Positions 56,480 to 64,000 of a DNA stretch of 64,000 bases are shown here, piece by piece. This stretch comes from JANQMY01 sp965227095 (GTDB lineage Bacteria; Pseudomonadota; Alphaproteobacteria; JANQMY01): the NCBI GenBank assembly GCA_965227095.1, contig CBDDFL010000001.1, positions 620,001-684,000 of the forward strand, in the 5' to 3' direction. The first letter of the stretch is position 1. Each line of letters begins with the position of its first letter. The notes below the pieces were generated by a model. That model was not told the DNA's origin. It made no database searches and saw nothing but the letters and a program-made list of their open reading frames with translations. Both the position numbers and the translations under genes were made by a program.

Positions 56480-59037
56480 AACAAAAAGCTGAGGCCTGTC
56501 TGAGCGCTGGCGCCGATGTCCACATCGCTGCCGGTGCGGCCTTCAAGATCAAGGAACAGGCTCAGCCGGTCCGTGACGCTGCCGTGCACACCAAGCCGCG
56601 CATAGGCGTCAATGCTGGTGTCATCGTCCGCCGGGCTCGCCGTGAAGGGCGTGGCGAGCAAAACGACATTGACACTGTCATCCCCCATTTGGGCACGGCC
56701 TTCGGCGCCCAAACCAAAATCGACCTGCACCTGGTTTTGCGTCGTGACCAGTGCCAGTTCCGCAAATCCACTCATAGCGTGGGCCGTGCGGTCACTGACG
56801 GTTAAGGACGCGACCGCGCCGGTTTCCGTGTAGCCATCGGTCCATTCCCCCGCATAGTGCACACCGCCGGAGGGCTTGAGGCCAAACGACCCCAGCGCAT
56901 TGTGGAAAAGCCGGGCGGTTTCGATGCCGGCGCTAACAAATAAGCTGTCGACATCGGCGCGGGCGGCATCAAGGCCGCCAGGGCTTGTGTTGTTGGAGAT
57001 ATTCCGCACACTGTCTGTCTGTGCGACCCCTCCAAAGGCATTGGCGGTCACCGCCCATTTGCCCAGGGGCACGGCCCCATAAGCGCCGCCGTAAAAGCGG
57101 TCGGTTTCCGCCGTGGTCCGGTCGCCATTGGAATCGATGCGGCTTGATCCATAACCGCCGAACAGACCCAGGCTGCCATCCCCCACATGCATCACGCGGG
57201 CGCCCGCCATGCCGCCCCAGAAACGATGATCAGAATCCGGCTGTTGTCCGTTTTCATCACGCTCCGCAAAGCCACCATAGAACGCTGCCCAAATGGGTTG
57301 GGTGTTCGGTGGGGTGCCATAAACCCGACCATCGTTGGAGGCCACCTGAACTTCCTTCGAAAAGGCGGCAAGGTCTGTAAAGGCATTGAGCCCGCCCTGT
57401 TTGGAAACCACGCGATGTATTTGATGCGTCTGATCCAGAAACGCATAATTCAATTCGCTAATGCCGAGTAGATCCTGGTCCAGGGACGTAACCGTATCCC
57501 CATTCTGTACAAAGAAGATATCGTCATTCGCCCCGATTGTTGGGGTGGTGCCGGTTGATGTAATGGTGTGGTTGCCGGTCTGAAAATAGACCGCTGATGA
57601 ACCGGTACTGAAATTCACGAGCCCATCCAGAACCGACCCGTTGGCCACTTGCAGCCGATCATCACCAGGGCCGAAATCGATTGCGGTGCCGTTCCCGCTC
57701 ACCAGCCCGTTATTAAAGACAAAGTTGCCGAACGTCCCGGCGGTAAAATCGATGCCGGCGCCGAGGCCCGAGCTGATGGTGCCGCTATTGTAGACTTGGT
57801 TGTTGCTTTCGCCGTCGATCCCATTGGCCAGGGCGTCGCCATTGGCAATCAACGTGCCTGAATTGATGATGATGTTTTGGTCATCCACTTCAATGGCATC
57901 CGCGCTGCCGATACCCTGGGTGATAATCGTGCCACTATTGGTGATCCGGTTGAAATCATTGACTTCGATGCCGTCACTGTCGTCGCCGGTGACGTTGATG
58001 GACCCGGAAATGGTGAGGGTGTTGTCGTTATCCCCAAAAATCCCGTCGGAATCGATACCGGCGGTGGACAGGCTGCCGGAGACATCCACGGTGTTGCCGT
58101 CTTCCAGAAGAATGGCGTCCGAAAAGTCGCTGAGGGTCTCGATCGTGCCGGACACGTCCAGCATATTGTTGTCAAACAGGTCGATGCCGAACCCGCCGTC
58201 TTGCATCGTCACGATGCTGCCGGAAAAAGAGACGACATTGTTGTCATCGCCCCCAAGGGCCGCGGACCCAAAACCGCCCCCCATGATCGAGCCGGACACA
58301 TCGACAGTGTTTCCGTCCCGAAAGAAAATGCCCCCGCGATCGCCGCTGGTCAGACTTCCTGAAAAATTGATCTGATTGTTGTCGTCAAAAAAAACGATTG
58401 GCGGGCCAGCCCCGCCGCCCGTCAGCGTGCCGGAGATATCGGCCATATTGTTGCTTCCGGCGAGAACAGCCCCACCGGCGCTATTGATCGTGCCCGATAC
58501 GTCAATTGTGTTGCCGTCCCCAAAGAAAATGGCGTGAGGCCCCAATCCGCCGGTCGTGATCGTGCCGCTATGAATGATCGTGTTGTTGTCGATGCCGCTA
58601 ATTGCGCCGGTGCTGGTCGGATCATTCAGTGTGATGGTGCCGGAATTCGTCACCCTATTGTTGCTGCCGACGATAATGCCAAAAGACCCTGCCTGCTGCG
58701 TTACCAAACTGCCGGTGTTGGTGACGGTGTTGCCGTCGTTCAACAGGATGCCCGGTGCCACCGCTGCGTCGGTGGACAGGGTGCCGTTATTGGTGACCTC
58801 GTTATTGTTAGAGGTGCCGATGATGGCCGGTGTGGCACCGTCGGTGGTGGCCAGCGTGCCCCCGCTTTCGATGACGCCCGTGTCGCCATCGTTCAAGGTC
58901 TGCGGGTTGGTTTCGGTCGTACCGGAGGGTATCGTGAAGCTTTGCGCCATCACGGGGGTCCCATTGGCCCCCCATGAAAGTGCAAGCGCGCACACGCCAC
59001 ACATCCAACCCTGTTTTAAACGCCCCATCATACGCAT
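56476..59037 (-). CDS. Autotransporter with passenger repeats and beta-barrel domain
   Basis: About 853 residues. The leader is WMCGVCALALSWGANGTPVMA. The passenger (about residues 35-530) is a string of about 20-residue repeats of the type N-T-[IV]-x-x-S-G-[ST]-[IL], such as NTVTNTGSLVTQQAGSFGII, NTIIHSGTITTGGLGPHAIF and NNMLDVSGTIETLSDFSDAI, consistent with a beta-helix. The C-terminal third is an autotransporter barrel (AFYGGFAERDENGQQPDSDHRFWGGMAG, LGLFGGYGSSRIDSNGDR) ending in the expected aromatic SFLF. The start is uncertain: ATG at 59037 is used, and other ATGs lie at 59031 and 59028. Confidence 0.9.
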   Translation of the reverse strand: MRMMGRLKQGWMCGVCALALSWGANGTPVMAQSFTIPSGTTETNPQTLNDGDTGVIESGGTLATTDGATPAIIGTSNNNEVTNNGTLSTDAAVAPGILLNDGNTVTNTGSLVTQQAGSFGIIVGSNNRVTNSGTITLNDPTSTGAISGIDNNTIIHSGTITTGGLGPHAIFFGDGNTIDVSGTINSAGGAVLAGSNNMADISGTLTGGGAGPPIVFFDDNNQINFSGSLTSGDRGGIFFRDGNTVDVSGSIMGGGFGSAALGGDDNNVVSFSGSIVTMQDGGFGIDLFDNNMLDVSGTIETLSDFSDAILLEDGNTVDVSGSLSTAGIDSDGIFGDNDNTLTISGSINVTGDDSDGIEVNDFNRITNSGTIITQGIGSADAIEVDDQNIIINSGTLIANGDALANGIDGESNNQVYNSGTISSGLGAGIDFTAGTFGNFVFNNGLVSGNGTAIDFGPGDDRLQVANGSVLDGLVNFSTGSSAVYFQTGNHTITSTGTTPTIGANDDIFFVQNGDTVTSLDQDLLGISELNYAFLDQTHQIHRVVSKQGGLNAFTDLAAFSKEVQVASNDGRVYGTPPNTQPIWAAFYGGFAERDENGQQPDSDHRFWGGMAGARVMHVGDGSLGLFGGYGSSRIDSNGDRTTAETDRFYGGAYGAVPLGKWAVTANAFGGVAQTDSVRNISNNTSPGGLDAARADVDSLFVSAGIETARLFHNALGSFGLKPSGGVHYAGEWTDGYTETGAVASLTVSDRTAHAMSGFAELALVTTQNQVQVDFGLGAEGRAQMGDDSVNVVLLATPFTASPADDDTSIDAYARLGVHGSVTDRLSLFLDLEGRTGSDVDIGASAQTGLSFLF

Positions 59038-59111
59038 CTGGGCCACCGGATCCCCTCTTCCGTAGCCTTGCTTCACTTGTAGAAAAGGTTAACACACCTC
59101 ATGGTCGGTGC

Positions 59112-59450
59112 CTAGGCGTCCGCGATGGCTCCCTGAGCCGTGCGCAAGGCTTGAAGGGATTTCCAGAACAACCACGCAAAGATGACCCCATCAAAAATCG
59201 GAACTCCCCAGGCGATGTCGCCCACCAGGAAGCCGGACCAATAGCCGTAAATCGCCGCCAGTGGTGTGACCACCGACACCACCAACGAAATGGCCGCCAC
59301 AATCCGCCGCCACCTTTTGGCGGCATAGGACAGTGCGTAGAGCAGCAACGCCACGCCGATGGGCGGCACGGCCAACACATCGAAGACGTAATATTGAAAG
59401 CCCACAAACAGCAATATGAGCGTTCCGACGGTCCGTAAGGCCCAAGCCAT
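59112..59450 (-). CDS. Small multi-pass membrane protein
   Basis: 112-residue protein with three to four hydrophobic segments (LRTVGTLILLFVGFQYYVFDVLAVPPIGVALLLYAL, IVAAISLVVSVVTPLAAIYGY and VPIFDGVIFAWLFWKSL). No domain recognised. Same strand as the TetR gene, which ends 41 bases upstream of its start, and opposite in role to nothing obvious nearby. Confidence 0.75.
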   Translation of the reverse strand: MAWALRTVGTLILLFVGFQYYVFDVLAVPPIGVALLLYALSYAAKRWRRIVAAISLVVSVVTPLAAIYGYWSGFLVGDIAWGVPIFDGVIFAWLFWKSLQALRTAQGAIADA

Positions 59451-59491
59451 GGTCGATCTCCTCTTGAGGCGCCCCTTGCCAGTCTGCCCCG

Positions 59492-60136
59492 TTACGGAAG
59501 CTCCGGCAATGGGGGAAGGGGCCGATGGGCGATATCCGTTGCTTCCGACGGATCAAGGCCCAATGTGCGCAAAATCAATTCAGCAGCTTCTTCAACGGTT
59601 TTGTCGTCATGGGCCTTGGTCAAGCGTTCTTGCACCACCCCAATCAAGGCCCCCAACAAAAAGGATTCGGCGACGGCTTCAGAGATCGGGGCAAACCGCC
59701 CCAAATCGACACCCCGGCGCACATCGCGCGCGCCGCTGCCGTCCACACCACGGCGCATATCGTCCATCGGAAGTTTTGAGTTGCACAAAAACCATGTCCA
59801 AAGAGGGTCTTTTTCGATAGCATGCAACATATGACGTACACTGAAGGAGACCACCTCGGCCGCATCGTCCATGCCGGCGGTCATCTTGTCCATGCGCCGG
59901 GTGAGGCGTTTTGCTGTCGCTTCCGCAATGGGCACCAAGACATCCATCTTGGTTTTAAAGTGCGTGTAGAAGGTGCCATGGCCCACATCCGCCGCATCGG
60001 TAATGTCCTGAATGGTGACACCGACCACCCCATGCGCCCGCATGAGTTTTTCAGCCGCATCCAGAATGCGTTGCCGTGCTTTTTCACGCTTGCGCTGGAC
60101 GCGGGGCGATTTGAGGGTTTCTTCGGTGATTGTCAT
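59492..60136 (-). CDS. TetR-family transcriptional regulator
   Basis: 214-residue TetR regulator. HTH region ARQRILDAAEKLMRAHGVVGVTIQDITDAADVGHGTFYTHFKTKMDVLVPI (about residues 19-69), then a helical ligand domain (FSVRHMLHAIEKDPLWTWFLCNS, AESFLLGALIGVVQERLT). The ATG at 60136 follows GAAAGG; the longer frame begins at a TTG inside the operator region. It is divergent from the aromatic degradation operon and is its likely repressor. Confidence 0.93.
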   Translation of the reverse strand: MTITEETLKSPRVQRKREKARQRILDAAEKLMRAHGVVGVTIQDITDAADVGHGTFYTHFKTKMDVLVPIAEATAKRLTRRMDKMTAGMDDAAEVVSFSVRHMLHAIEKDPLWTWFLCNSKLPMDDMRRGVDGSGARDVRRGVDLGRFAPISEAVAESFLLGALIGVVQERLTKAHDDKTVEEAAELILRTLGLDPSEATDIAHRPLPPLPELP

Positions 60137-60175
60137 GGCCGGCCTTTCGTAATGCGAAACAAGACTAACATCAAA

Positions 60176-60191
60176 TTTGACTACAGTCAAA
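60176..60191. promoter_or_regulatory. Operator-like palindrome TTTGACTACAGTCAAA
   Basis: Perfect 7-base arms TTTGACT (60176-60182) and AGTCAAA (60185-60191) around AC. It lies 40 bases before the TetR start and 81 bases before the hydroxylase ATG, a suitable place for a TetR dimer to block both promoters. Confidence 0.75.
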
Positions 60192-60272
60192 AATGGTGGT
60201 ATTCATTTTTGTATTAGGTTCCAGTTCTCCAAAAATCGCCCAGAAAACAGCCGAATATGGGAGGCCGACACC

Positions 60273-61808
60273 ATGGCGCAGAATGGAAAAACAGAGTTTG
60301 ACGCCCTTATTGTGGGGTATGGGCCCGTGGGCGTGGCGGCGGCGAATGCCTTGGCGCAGCGTGGCTGGACCGTTGCCGCCATTGATCGCATGACCGACGT
60401 GTATCCCCTGCCGCGCGCCGTCTTGTTCGATGGCGAGATCATGCGGCTGTATCAAGAATTGGGCATGTCCGAGGCGCTGCTGGCGCAGACCGAACAAAAT
60501 CTTGGGGCGGAATTTATTGACGCTACGGGGAAGCGTATCCAAGGGTTTGACATTCCACCCGGCACGGTGGGGGCGCACAATTGGCCTGACGGAAATTTTT
60601 TTCATCAGCCCACCTTCGAACGCACGCTCCGCCAATACGCGTCGAACAATGAAAACGTGACGACGTTTTTGGGGTACGAGGCCGCCTCGCCTCAACCTGC
60701 CGAAGATACCGTCAGTATAGAGATCACACCAGTCGATGGAGGCCCGGCAACAACGCTCACCGCGCCTTATCTGCTGGCCGCGGACGGGGCCGCAAGCCCG
60801 GTTCGGAAAGCCCTCGATATTCAGTTTAACAGTCTGGGATATGACTGCGATTGGTTGGTGGTGGATGTGTTCCTCGATAAAGAGGTCACATTGCCAACCA
60901 TTGCCCAACAAGTTTGTGACCCAAACCGAATTGCCACCTTTGTTCCCATAGTGGGCAATCGCCGGCGGTGGGAATTTCGTTTGAACGAGGGCGAAACCCG
61001 CGACGAGATGCTGGACGAAGACAAGATCTATGACTTGCTGGCCCCGTGGGTCAAACGCGATGAAGCCACCATCGAACGCGCGGCGGTCTACACGTTTCAT
61101 GCCGCCACGGCGGACAAATGGCGGGACCGGCACATCTTTTTGATGGGCGACGCGGCGCACCAAACACCGCCTTTCTTGGGGCAGGGCATGTGCGCGGGCA
61201 TGCGCGACGTCGCAAACCTGGTATGGAAGCTCGACTTTGTGAAGCGCGGCCTGGCACCCGCCTCGCTTTTGGCCACTTATCAAGAAGAACGGGACCCCCA
61301 CGCCATGGATCTGGTGGACCACGCGGTGGCTGTCGGCAAACTGATGGACAGCATTGCGGATGCCCAAGTCACGGGCAATTGGCCGGAAAACATGGACGCG
61401 ATCTATGGCGGCAGCCGCGGCTTTCCCCGGCTTCACTCGGGTGTTCTGGCAAAAGGCACCGAAGAAGACAGCGGCAAAATTTTCGGCCATTTGTTCCCGC
61501 AAGCCACGGTGGATTTGGACGGTCAAGGCCCCCAGCAATTGGATGATTGTTACTCCGGAAATTTCGCGGTGATTTCGGCGAAAGACCTGTCGGGGGACAT
61601 ATCGGACGAACACAAAGCGTTTCTCGATCGAATTGGCGCCAAAGTGTTGACCGTGCCGGAAGAGGCGCGACTGTCCGATCAGTTGGACTTGATCTTGGCC
61701 TTTAACGATGCCGTCATCGTGCGTCCCGATCATTACATTTTCAGCGTGGTCAATGCAGACCATCCGTTGACAGAACAACTCAATCAACTTCAATCCCACT
61801 TCAATTAA
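60273..61808 (+). CDS. FAD-dependent aromatic hydroxylase (MhpA/PobA-like flavin monooxygenase)
   Basis: 511-residue group-A flavin monooxygenase. FAD motif DALIVGYGPVGVAAANALAQRGW near the start, the middle DG motif LLAADGAASPVRKALD, and the GD motif HIFLMGDAAHQTPPFLGQGMCAGMRDVANLVWKLDFV (about residues 285-320). The length and C-terminal thioredoxin-like tail (IGAKVLTVPEEARLSDQLDLILAFNDAVIVRPDHYIF) fit the phenylpropionate/phenol hydroxylase group. It should add one OH to an aromatic acid so that the extradiol enzyme can cleave the ring. GGGAGG precedes the ATG at 60273. Confidence 0.93.
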   Translation: MAQNGKTEFDALIVGYGPVGVAAANALAQRGWTVAAIDRMTDVYPLPRAVLFDGEIMRLYQELGMSEALLAQTEQNLGAEFIDATGKRIQGFDIPPGTVGAHNWPDGNFFHQPTFERTLRQYASNNENVTTFLGYEAASPQPAEDTVSIEITPVDGGPATTLTAPYLLAADGAASPVRKALDIQFNSLGYDCDWLVVDVFLDKEVTLPTIAQQVCDPNRIATFVPIVGNRRRWEFRLNEGETRDEMLDEDKIYDLLAPWVKRDEATIERAAVYTFHAATADKWRDRHIFLMGDAAHQTPPFLGQGMCAGMRDVANLVWKLDFVKRGLAPASLLATYQEERDPHAMDLVDHAVAVGKLMDSIADAQVTGNWPENMDAIYGGSRGFPRLHSGVLAKGTEEDSGKIFGHLFPQATVDLDGQGPQQLDDCYSGNFAVISAKDLSGDISDEHKAFLDRIGAKVLTVPEEARLSDQLDLILAFNDAVIVRPDHYIFSVVNADHPLTEQLNQLQSHFN

Positions 61809-61820
61809 AGGAGACCCGCC

Positions 61821-62705
61821 ATGCGGCTGGTAACATTCACCCAAGATGGAAACACCCGGATCGGCGCTCTGAAGGGCGACGCAATCATCGACTTCAGTGC
61901 GGTAGCGCCCGGCCTGCCCACGGACATGCTGTCTTTTCTGCAAGCAGGTCCCGACGCCATGAAAAAGGCCTCGGACATTGCCGAGACAGAGCAAGGCACC
62001 ATCGCCGTCAGCGAGGTCACCCTTGAAAGCCCGATCCAAAACCCGCCCAAAATTCTCGCGGTTGGGATGAATTACATGGACCACTTCAATGAAGTGAAGG
62101 ACGTGTTCAAGCTGGAACTGCCGAAGACGCCGGTGATCTTCAACAAGCAAACGTCCAGCGTAAACCGGCCCTATGGCGATGTTTATCTGCCGTCTGAATC
62201 CGAGCAGCTGGACTATGAAGGCGAACTGGCGATCGTGATCGGCAAGCGGTGCCGCCGGGTGTCCAAGGAAAACGCCATGGACGTGGTGGCCGGTTTCACC
62301 ATTTGCAATGACTTCACGATCCGCGATTGGCAAATGCAGGCCCCCACTATGACCATGGGCAAGTCTTGGGACAGTCACTGTCCACTGGGACCTACCTTGG
62401 TGACCCCGGATGAAGTGGACCATGCGAACCTCAACTTTAAAACCTTGGTCAATGGGGAAGAGCGGCAAAGTTCGAATACGGAACAGCTGATCTTCGATTG
62501 CCCGGCGATCATCGAGTATCTGTCCACCGCCTTCACCTTGGAACCGGGCGATGTGATCGCCACCGGCACCTCTTCCGGTGTTGTCATGTTCATGCCGGGA
62601 CAACCCTGGTTGAAAGAAGGCGACGTGGTGCGCGTCGAATTCGACGGTCTTGGATTTGTGGAAAACAAAGTGGTCAAAGACCCCATCGGGTCGTTCACCG
62701 GATAA
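61821..62705 (+). CDS. Fumarylacetoacetate-hydrolase family protein
   Basis: 294-residue FAH-family enzyme. Fold start ILAVGMNYMDHFNEVKDVF, then PVIFNKQTSSVNRPYGDVYLP, YEGELAIVIGKRCRRVSKENAMDVVAGFTICNDFTIRDWQ (metal ligands E-x-E and D) and VIATGTSSGVVMF. It hydrolyses or decarboxylates the dienoic keto-acid formed by ring cleavage (as in the hydratase/hydrolase step of meta-cleavage pathways). AAGGAG precedes the ATG, 12 bases after the hydroxylase stop. It is the second gene of the operon. Confidence 0.93.
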   Translation: MRLVTFTQDGNTRIGALKGDAIIDFSAVAPGLPTDMLSFLQAGPDAMKKASDIAETEQGTIAVSEVTLESPIQNPPKILAVGMNYMDHFNEVKDVFKLELPKTPVIFNKQTSSVNRPYGDVYLPSESEQLDYEGELAIVIGKRCRRVSKENAMDVVAGFTICNDFTIRDWQMQAPTMTMGKSWDSHCPLGPTLVTPDEVDHANLNFKTLVNGEERQSSNTEQLIFDCPAIIEYLSTAFTLEPGDVIATGTSSGVVMFMPGQPWLKEGDVVRVEFDGLGFVENKVVKDPIGSFTG

Positions 62706-62720
62706 GGGAGGAAAAGCCCC

Positions 62721-63695
62721 ATGCCCGCGATCAAGGTAGAAGACATTTTGTATGTCCGCTTGCGTGCCCCCGACCTCGACAAGATGGAAAGTTTTCTTGT
62801 GGATTTCGGTATGCAAACGTCCGCCAAAACCGATGCGGCCCTTTACATGCGGGGCACGGATCCCAGTCATCACATCCACATTACGGAAAAGGGCGCGGAA
62901 CCGGGCCTGATCGGTCTTGGCTTTCGCGTGGCCTCGGAAGCGGACCTGACCGCAGTCGCTCAATCCACAGGGGCAGACGTTGAAGACAGTGACGAACCGG
63001 GCGGTGGTAAGCGGGTGCGCCTGACCGACCCCAACGGCTTTCAGATCGAGGTGGTGCATGGGCTGGAACAGCTGGCGCCGTTGCCCGTGCCCGCGCCGAT
63101 CACCTTCAACACAGGCGCCAATCGGGCACGGCAAAACCGGCTTCAACGGGTGCACAAAGGGCCTTCCCATGTGAAACGGTTGGGGCATGTGGCGCTTAAC
63201 TGCGTGGACAATAATGCAACACGCGATTGGTATGCGGAGCATTTGGGACTGATCGATTCCGACCGGGTGGTCGCGGAACCCGGCGGTCCGGTTTTCGGTA
63301 CCTTCATGCGCTGCGATGTAGGCGAGCGTCCCGTGGATCACCATACCTTGCTGGTGGCCCTTGGCGGGGAGTCGAGCCTCAACCATATGGGTTTTGAAGT
63401 GCACGACATGGACGATGTGGGGGTGGGCCAACAACATCTTTATGAAACCGACCGTCACCATTTGTGGGGCATCGGGCGCCATACGCTGGGTGGTCAGATC
63501 TATGACTATTGGCGGGATCCGTGGGGCCATGGCATCGAACATTGGACGGACGGCGACTTGCTTGATGCCACCATTCCGGCGGAAGAGCACGGCGCGGAAG
63601 AAGCCCTGCTGGGACAATGGGGGCCGATCCCTCCAAGCACATTCGGTCAAACCACGCTCAACGAAGAATACGCCATGGGCAAGCGGGACAACTGA
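62721..63695 (+). CDS. Extradiol ring-cleavage dioxygenase of the VOC (type I) class
   Basis: 324-residue, two-module VOC dioxygenase (catechol 2,3-dioxygenase-like). Each module has its beta-alpha-beta-beta-beta unit: MESFLVDFGMQTSAKTD...HHIHITEKGAEP and LGHVALNCVDNNATRDWYAEHLGLIDSD. The iron ligands fit H in RLGHVALNCVD, H in LNHMGFEVHDMDD and E in HGIEHWTDGD. It cleaves a catechol-type ring next to the hydroxyls with O2. GGGAGG precedes the ATG. It sits between the FAH-family gene and the GST gene in one operon. Confidence 0.92.
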   Translation: MPAIKVEDILYVRLRAPDLDKMESFLVDFGMQTSAKTDAALYMRGTDPSHHIHITEKGAEPGLIGLGFRVASEADLTAVAQSTGADVEDSDEPGGGKRVRLTDPNGFQIEVVHGLEQLAPLPVPAPITFNTGANRARQNRLQRVHKGPSHVKRLGHVALNCVDNNATRDWYAEHLGLIDSDRVVAEPGGPVFGTFMRCDVGERPVDHHTLLVALGGESSLNHMGFEVHDMDDVGVGQQHLYETDRHHLWGIGRHTLGGQIYDYWRDPWGHGIEHWTDGDLLDATIPAEEHGAEEALLGQWGPIPPSTFGQTTLNEEYAMGKRDN

Positions 63696-63698
63696 CCG

Positions 63699-64000
63699 AT
63701 GATCCTGTCCGAAGATCAAATCAAGACCAAGGAAGTCTTGAAGTGGAAGGGGCTGCACCTCCTCCATTTCCGAGGCAGCTCGTGCTCGCAAAAGGTCCGC
63801 ACGTTGCTGCGGGAAAAGGGCATTAAGGTCACGTTCCATCACGTGGATCTCGCCCGCAATAAACATGTGACGCCGTGGTATCTGGGGATCAATCCGCGTG
63901 GAGTGGTGCCGGTCCTGGTGCATGATGGCGTGGTGCATGTGGAAAGCAATGACATCCTGGAATATCTGGATGACTTGCCGTCCAAGGCGCCGTCCTTTTT
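63699..64000 (+). CDS. Glutathione S-transferase family protein, C-terminus beyond the window
   Basis: 100 codons are present before the window edge. The N-terminal thioredoxin-like GST domain is clear: LHLLHFRGSSCSQKVRTLLREKGIKVTFHHVDLARNKHVTPWYLGINPRGVVPVLVHDGVVHVESNDILEYLDDLP; the S-S-C-S start region supplies the glutathione thiol-activating serine or cysteine, and VPVLVHDGVVHVESNDILEYL is the glutathione-binding signature. It begins 3 bases after the dioxygenase stop. GSTs in such operons isomerise maleyl-type intermediates or protect against them; which applies here cannot be told. Confidence 0.9.
   Translation, partial: MILSEDQIKTKEVLKWKGLHLLHFRGSSCSQKVRTLLREKGIKVTFHHVDLARNKHVTPWYLGINPRGVVPVLVHDGVVHVESNDILEYLDDLPSKAPSF

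Noticed and set aside
60171..63938. 1255-codon reverse-strand open frame antisense to the aromatic operon
   Set aside because: It covers four well-supported forward genes, is histidine/arginine-rich with no domain, and has no ribosome site; a by-product of GC-rich codon use.
1..64000. CRISPR arrays, rRNA, IS elements with transposase, prophage genes
   Set aside because: I saw no spaced direct-repeat arrays, no rRNA sequence and no transposase, integrase or phage structural genes in the window.

Overview
The window reads as chromosomal DNA of a free-living alphaproteobacterium of moderately high GC. The pointers are the glnK-amtB block, the ProX-like / YbbN / LON-domain / Trm112 / DUF971 / UbiH-like neighbourhood, a Thermus-type ~500-residue isocitrate dehydrogenase, a Zur-type palindrome, and several palindromic intergenic repeat families. 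The sequence does not fix the order or genus.

Layout. 1-2731: two ammonium transporters (one cut by the window edge) behind a PII protein. 3059-7230: housekeeping genes (UbiH-like hydroxylase, DUF971, Trm112, LON-domain protein, YbbN-like thioredoxin, prolyl-tRNA editing protein). 7240-8177: a gene-poor stretch with a tRNA-Gly(GCC) bracketed by two related long hairpin repeats, plus other repeats. 8114-12310: an AT-richer accessory island in which small unrelated genes (GNAT acetyltransferase, XRE regulator, alpha/beta hydrolase, two paralogous membrane-anchored proteins) alternate with copies of one palindromic repeat. Four of these genes have their stop codon inside or touching the repeat end.

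12375-28778: mixed genes (VOC, DacB, a PEP-mutase-like enzyme with a divergent LysR, esterase, BaiN/YhiN flavoprotein, APH kinase, GlsB, RSH-like HD hydrolase, DUF3604, YajQ). This part holds what looks like a selenoprotein at 12857-13999: a ResA/TlpA-like redoxin whose redox motif is read W-S-S-W-(TGA)-G-C, with 217 further codons open in the same frame and a SECIS-like hairpin just downstream of the TGA. 29103-37760: a catabolic-looking cluster (Rieske oxygenase, histidine phosphatase, DUF2855, HSL esterase, TetR, ABM protein, M24/creatinase-like protein, SnoaL-like and F420-type LLM proteins). 37813-51025: PspA-like coiled coil, icd, small genes, SufR-like regulator next to a questin-oxidase-like gene, metallo-beta-lactamase proteins, a GT2-sulfotransferase pair, and a FecR / outer-membrane-barrel pair.

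51171-59450: a zinc-acquisition locus (ZIP transporter divergent from ZrgA-like protein, ABC ATPase, FtsX-like permease and DUF3299 protein, with a Zur-type palindrome between), followed by a large autotransporter. 59492-64000: a TetR regulator divergent from an aromatic-ring degradation operon (flavin hydroxylase, FAH-family hydrolase, extradiol dioxygenase, GST cut by the window edge).

The observations most worth following up are the in-frame TGA redoxin and the repeat-delimited gene array at 8.1-12.3 kb.
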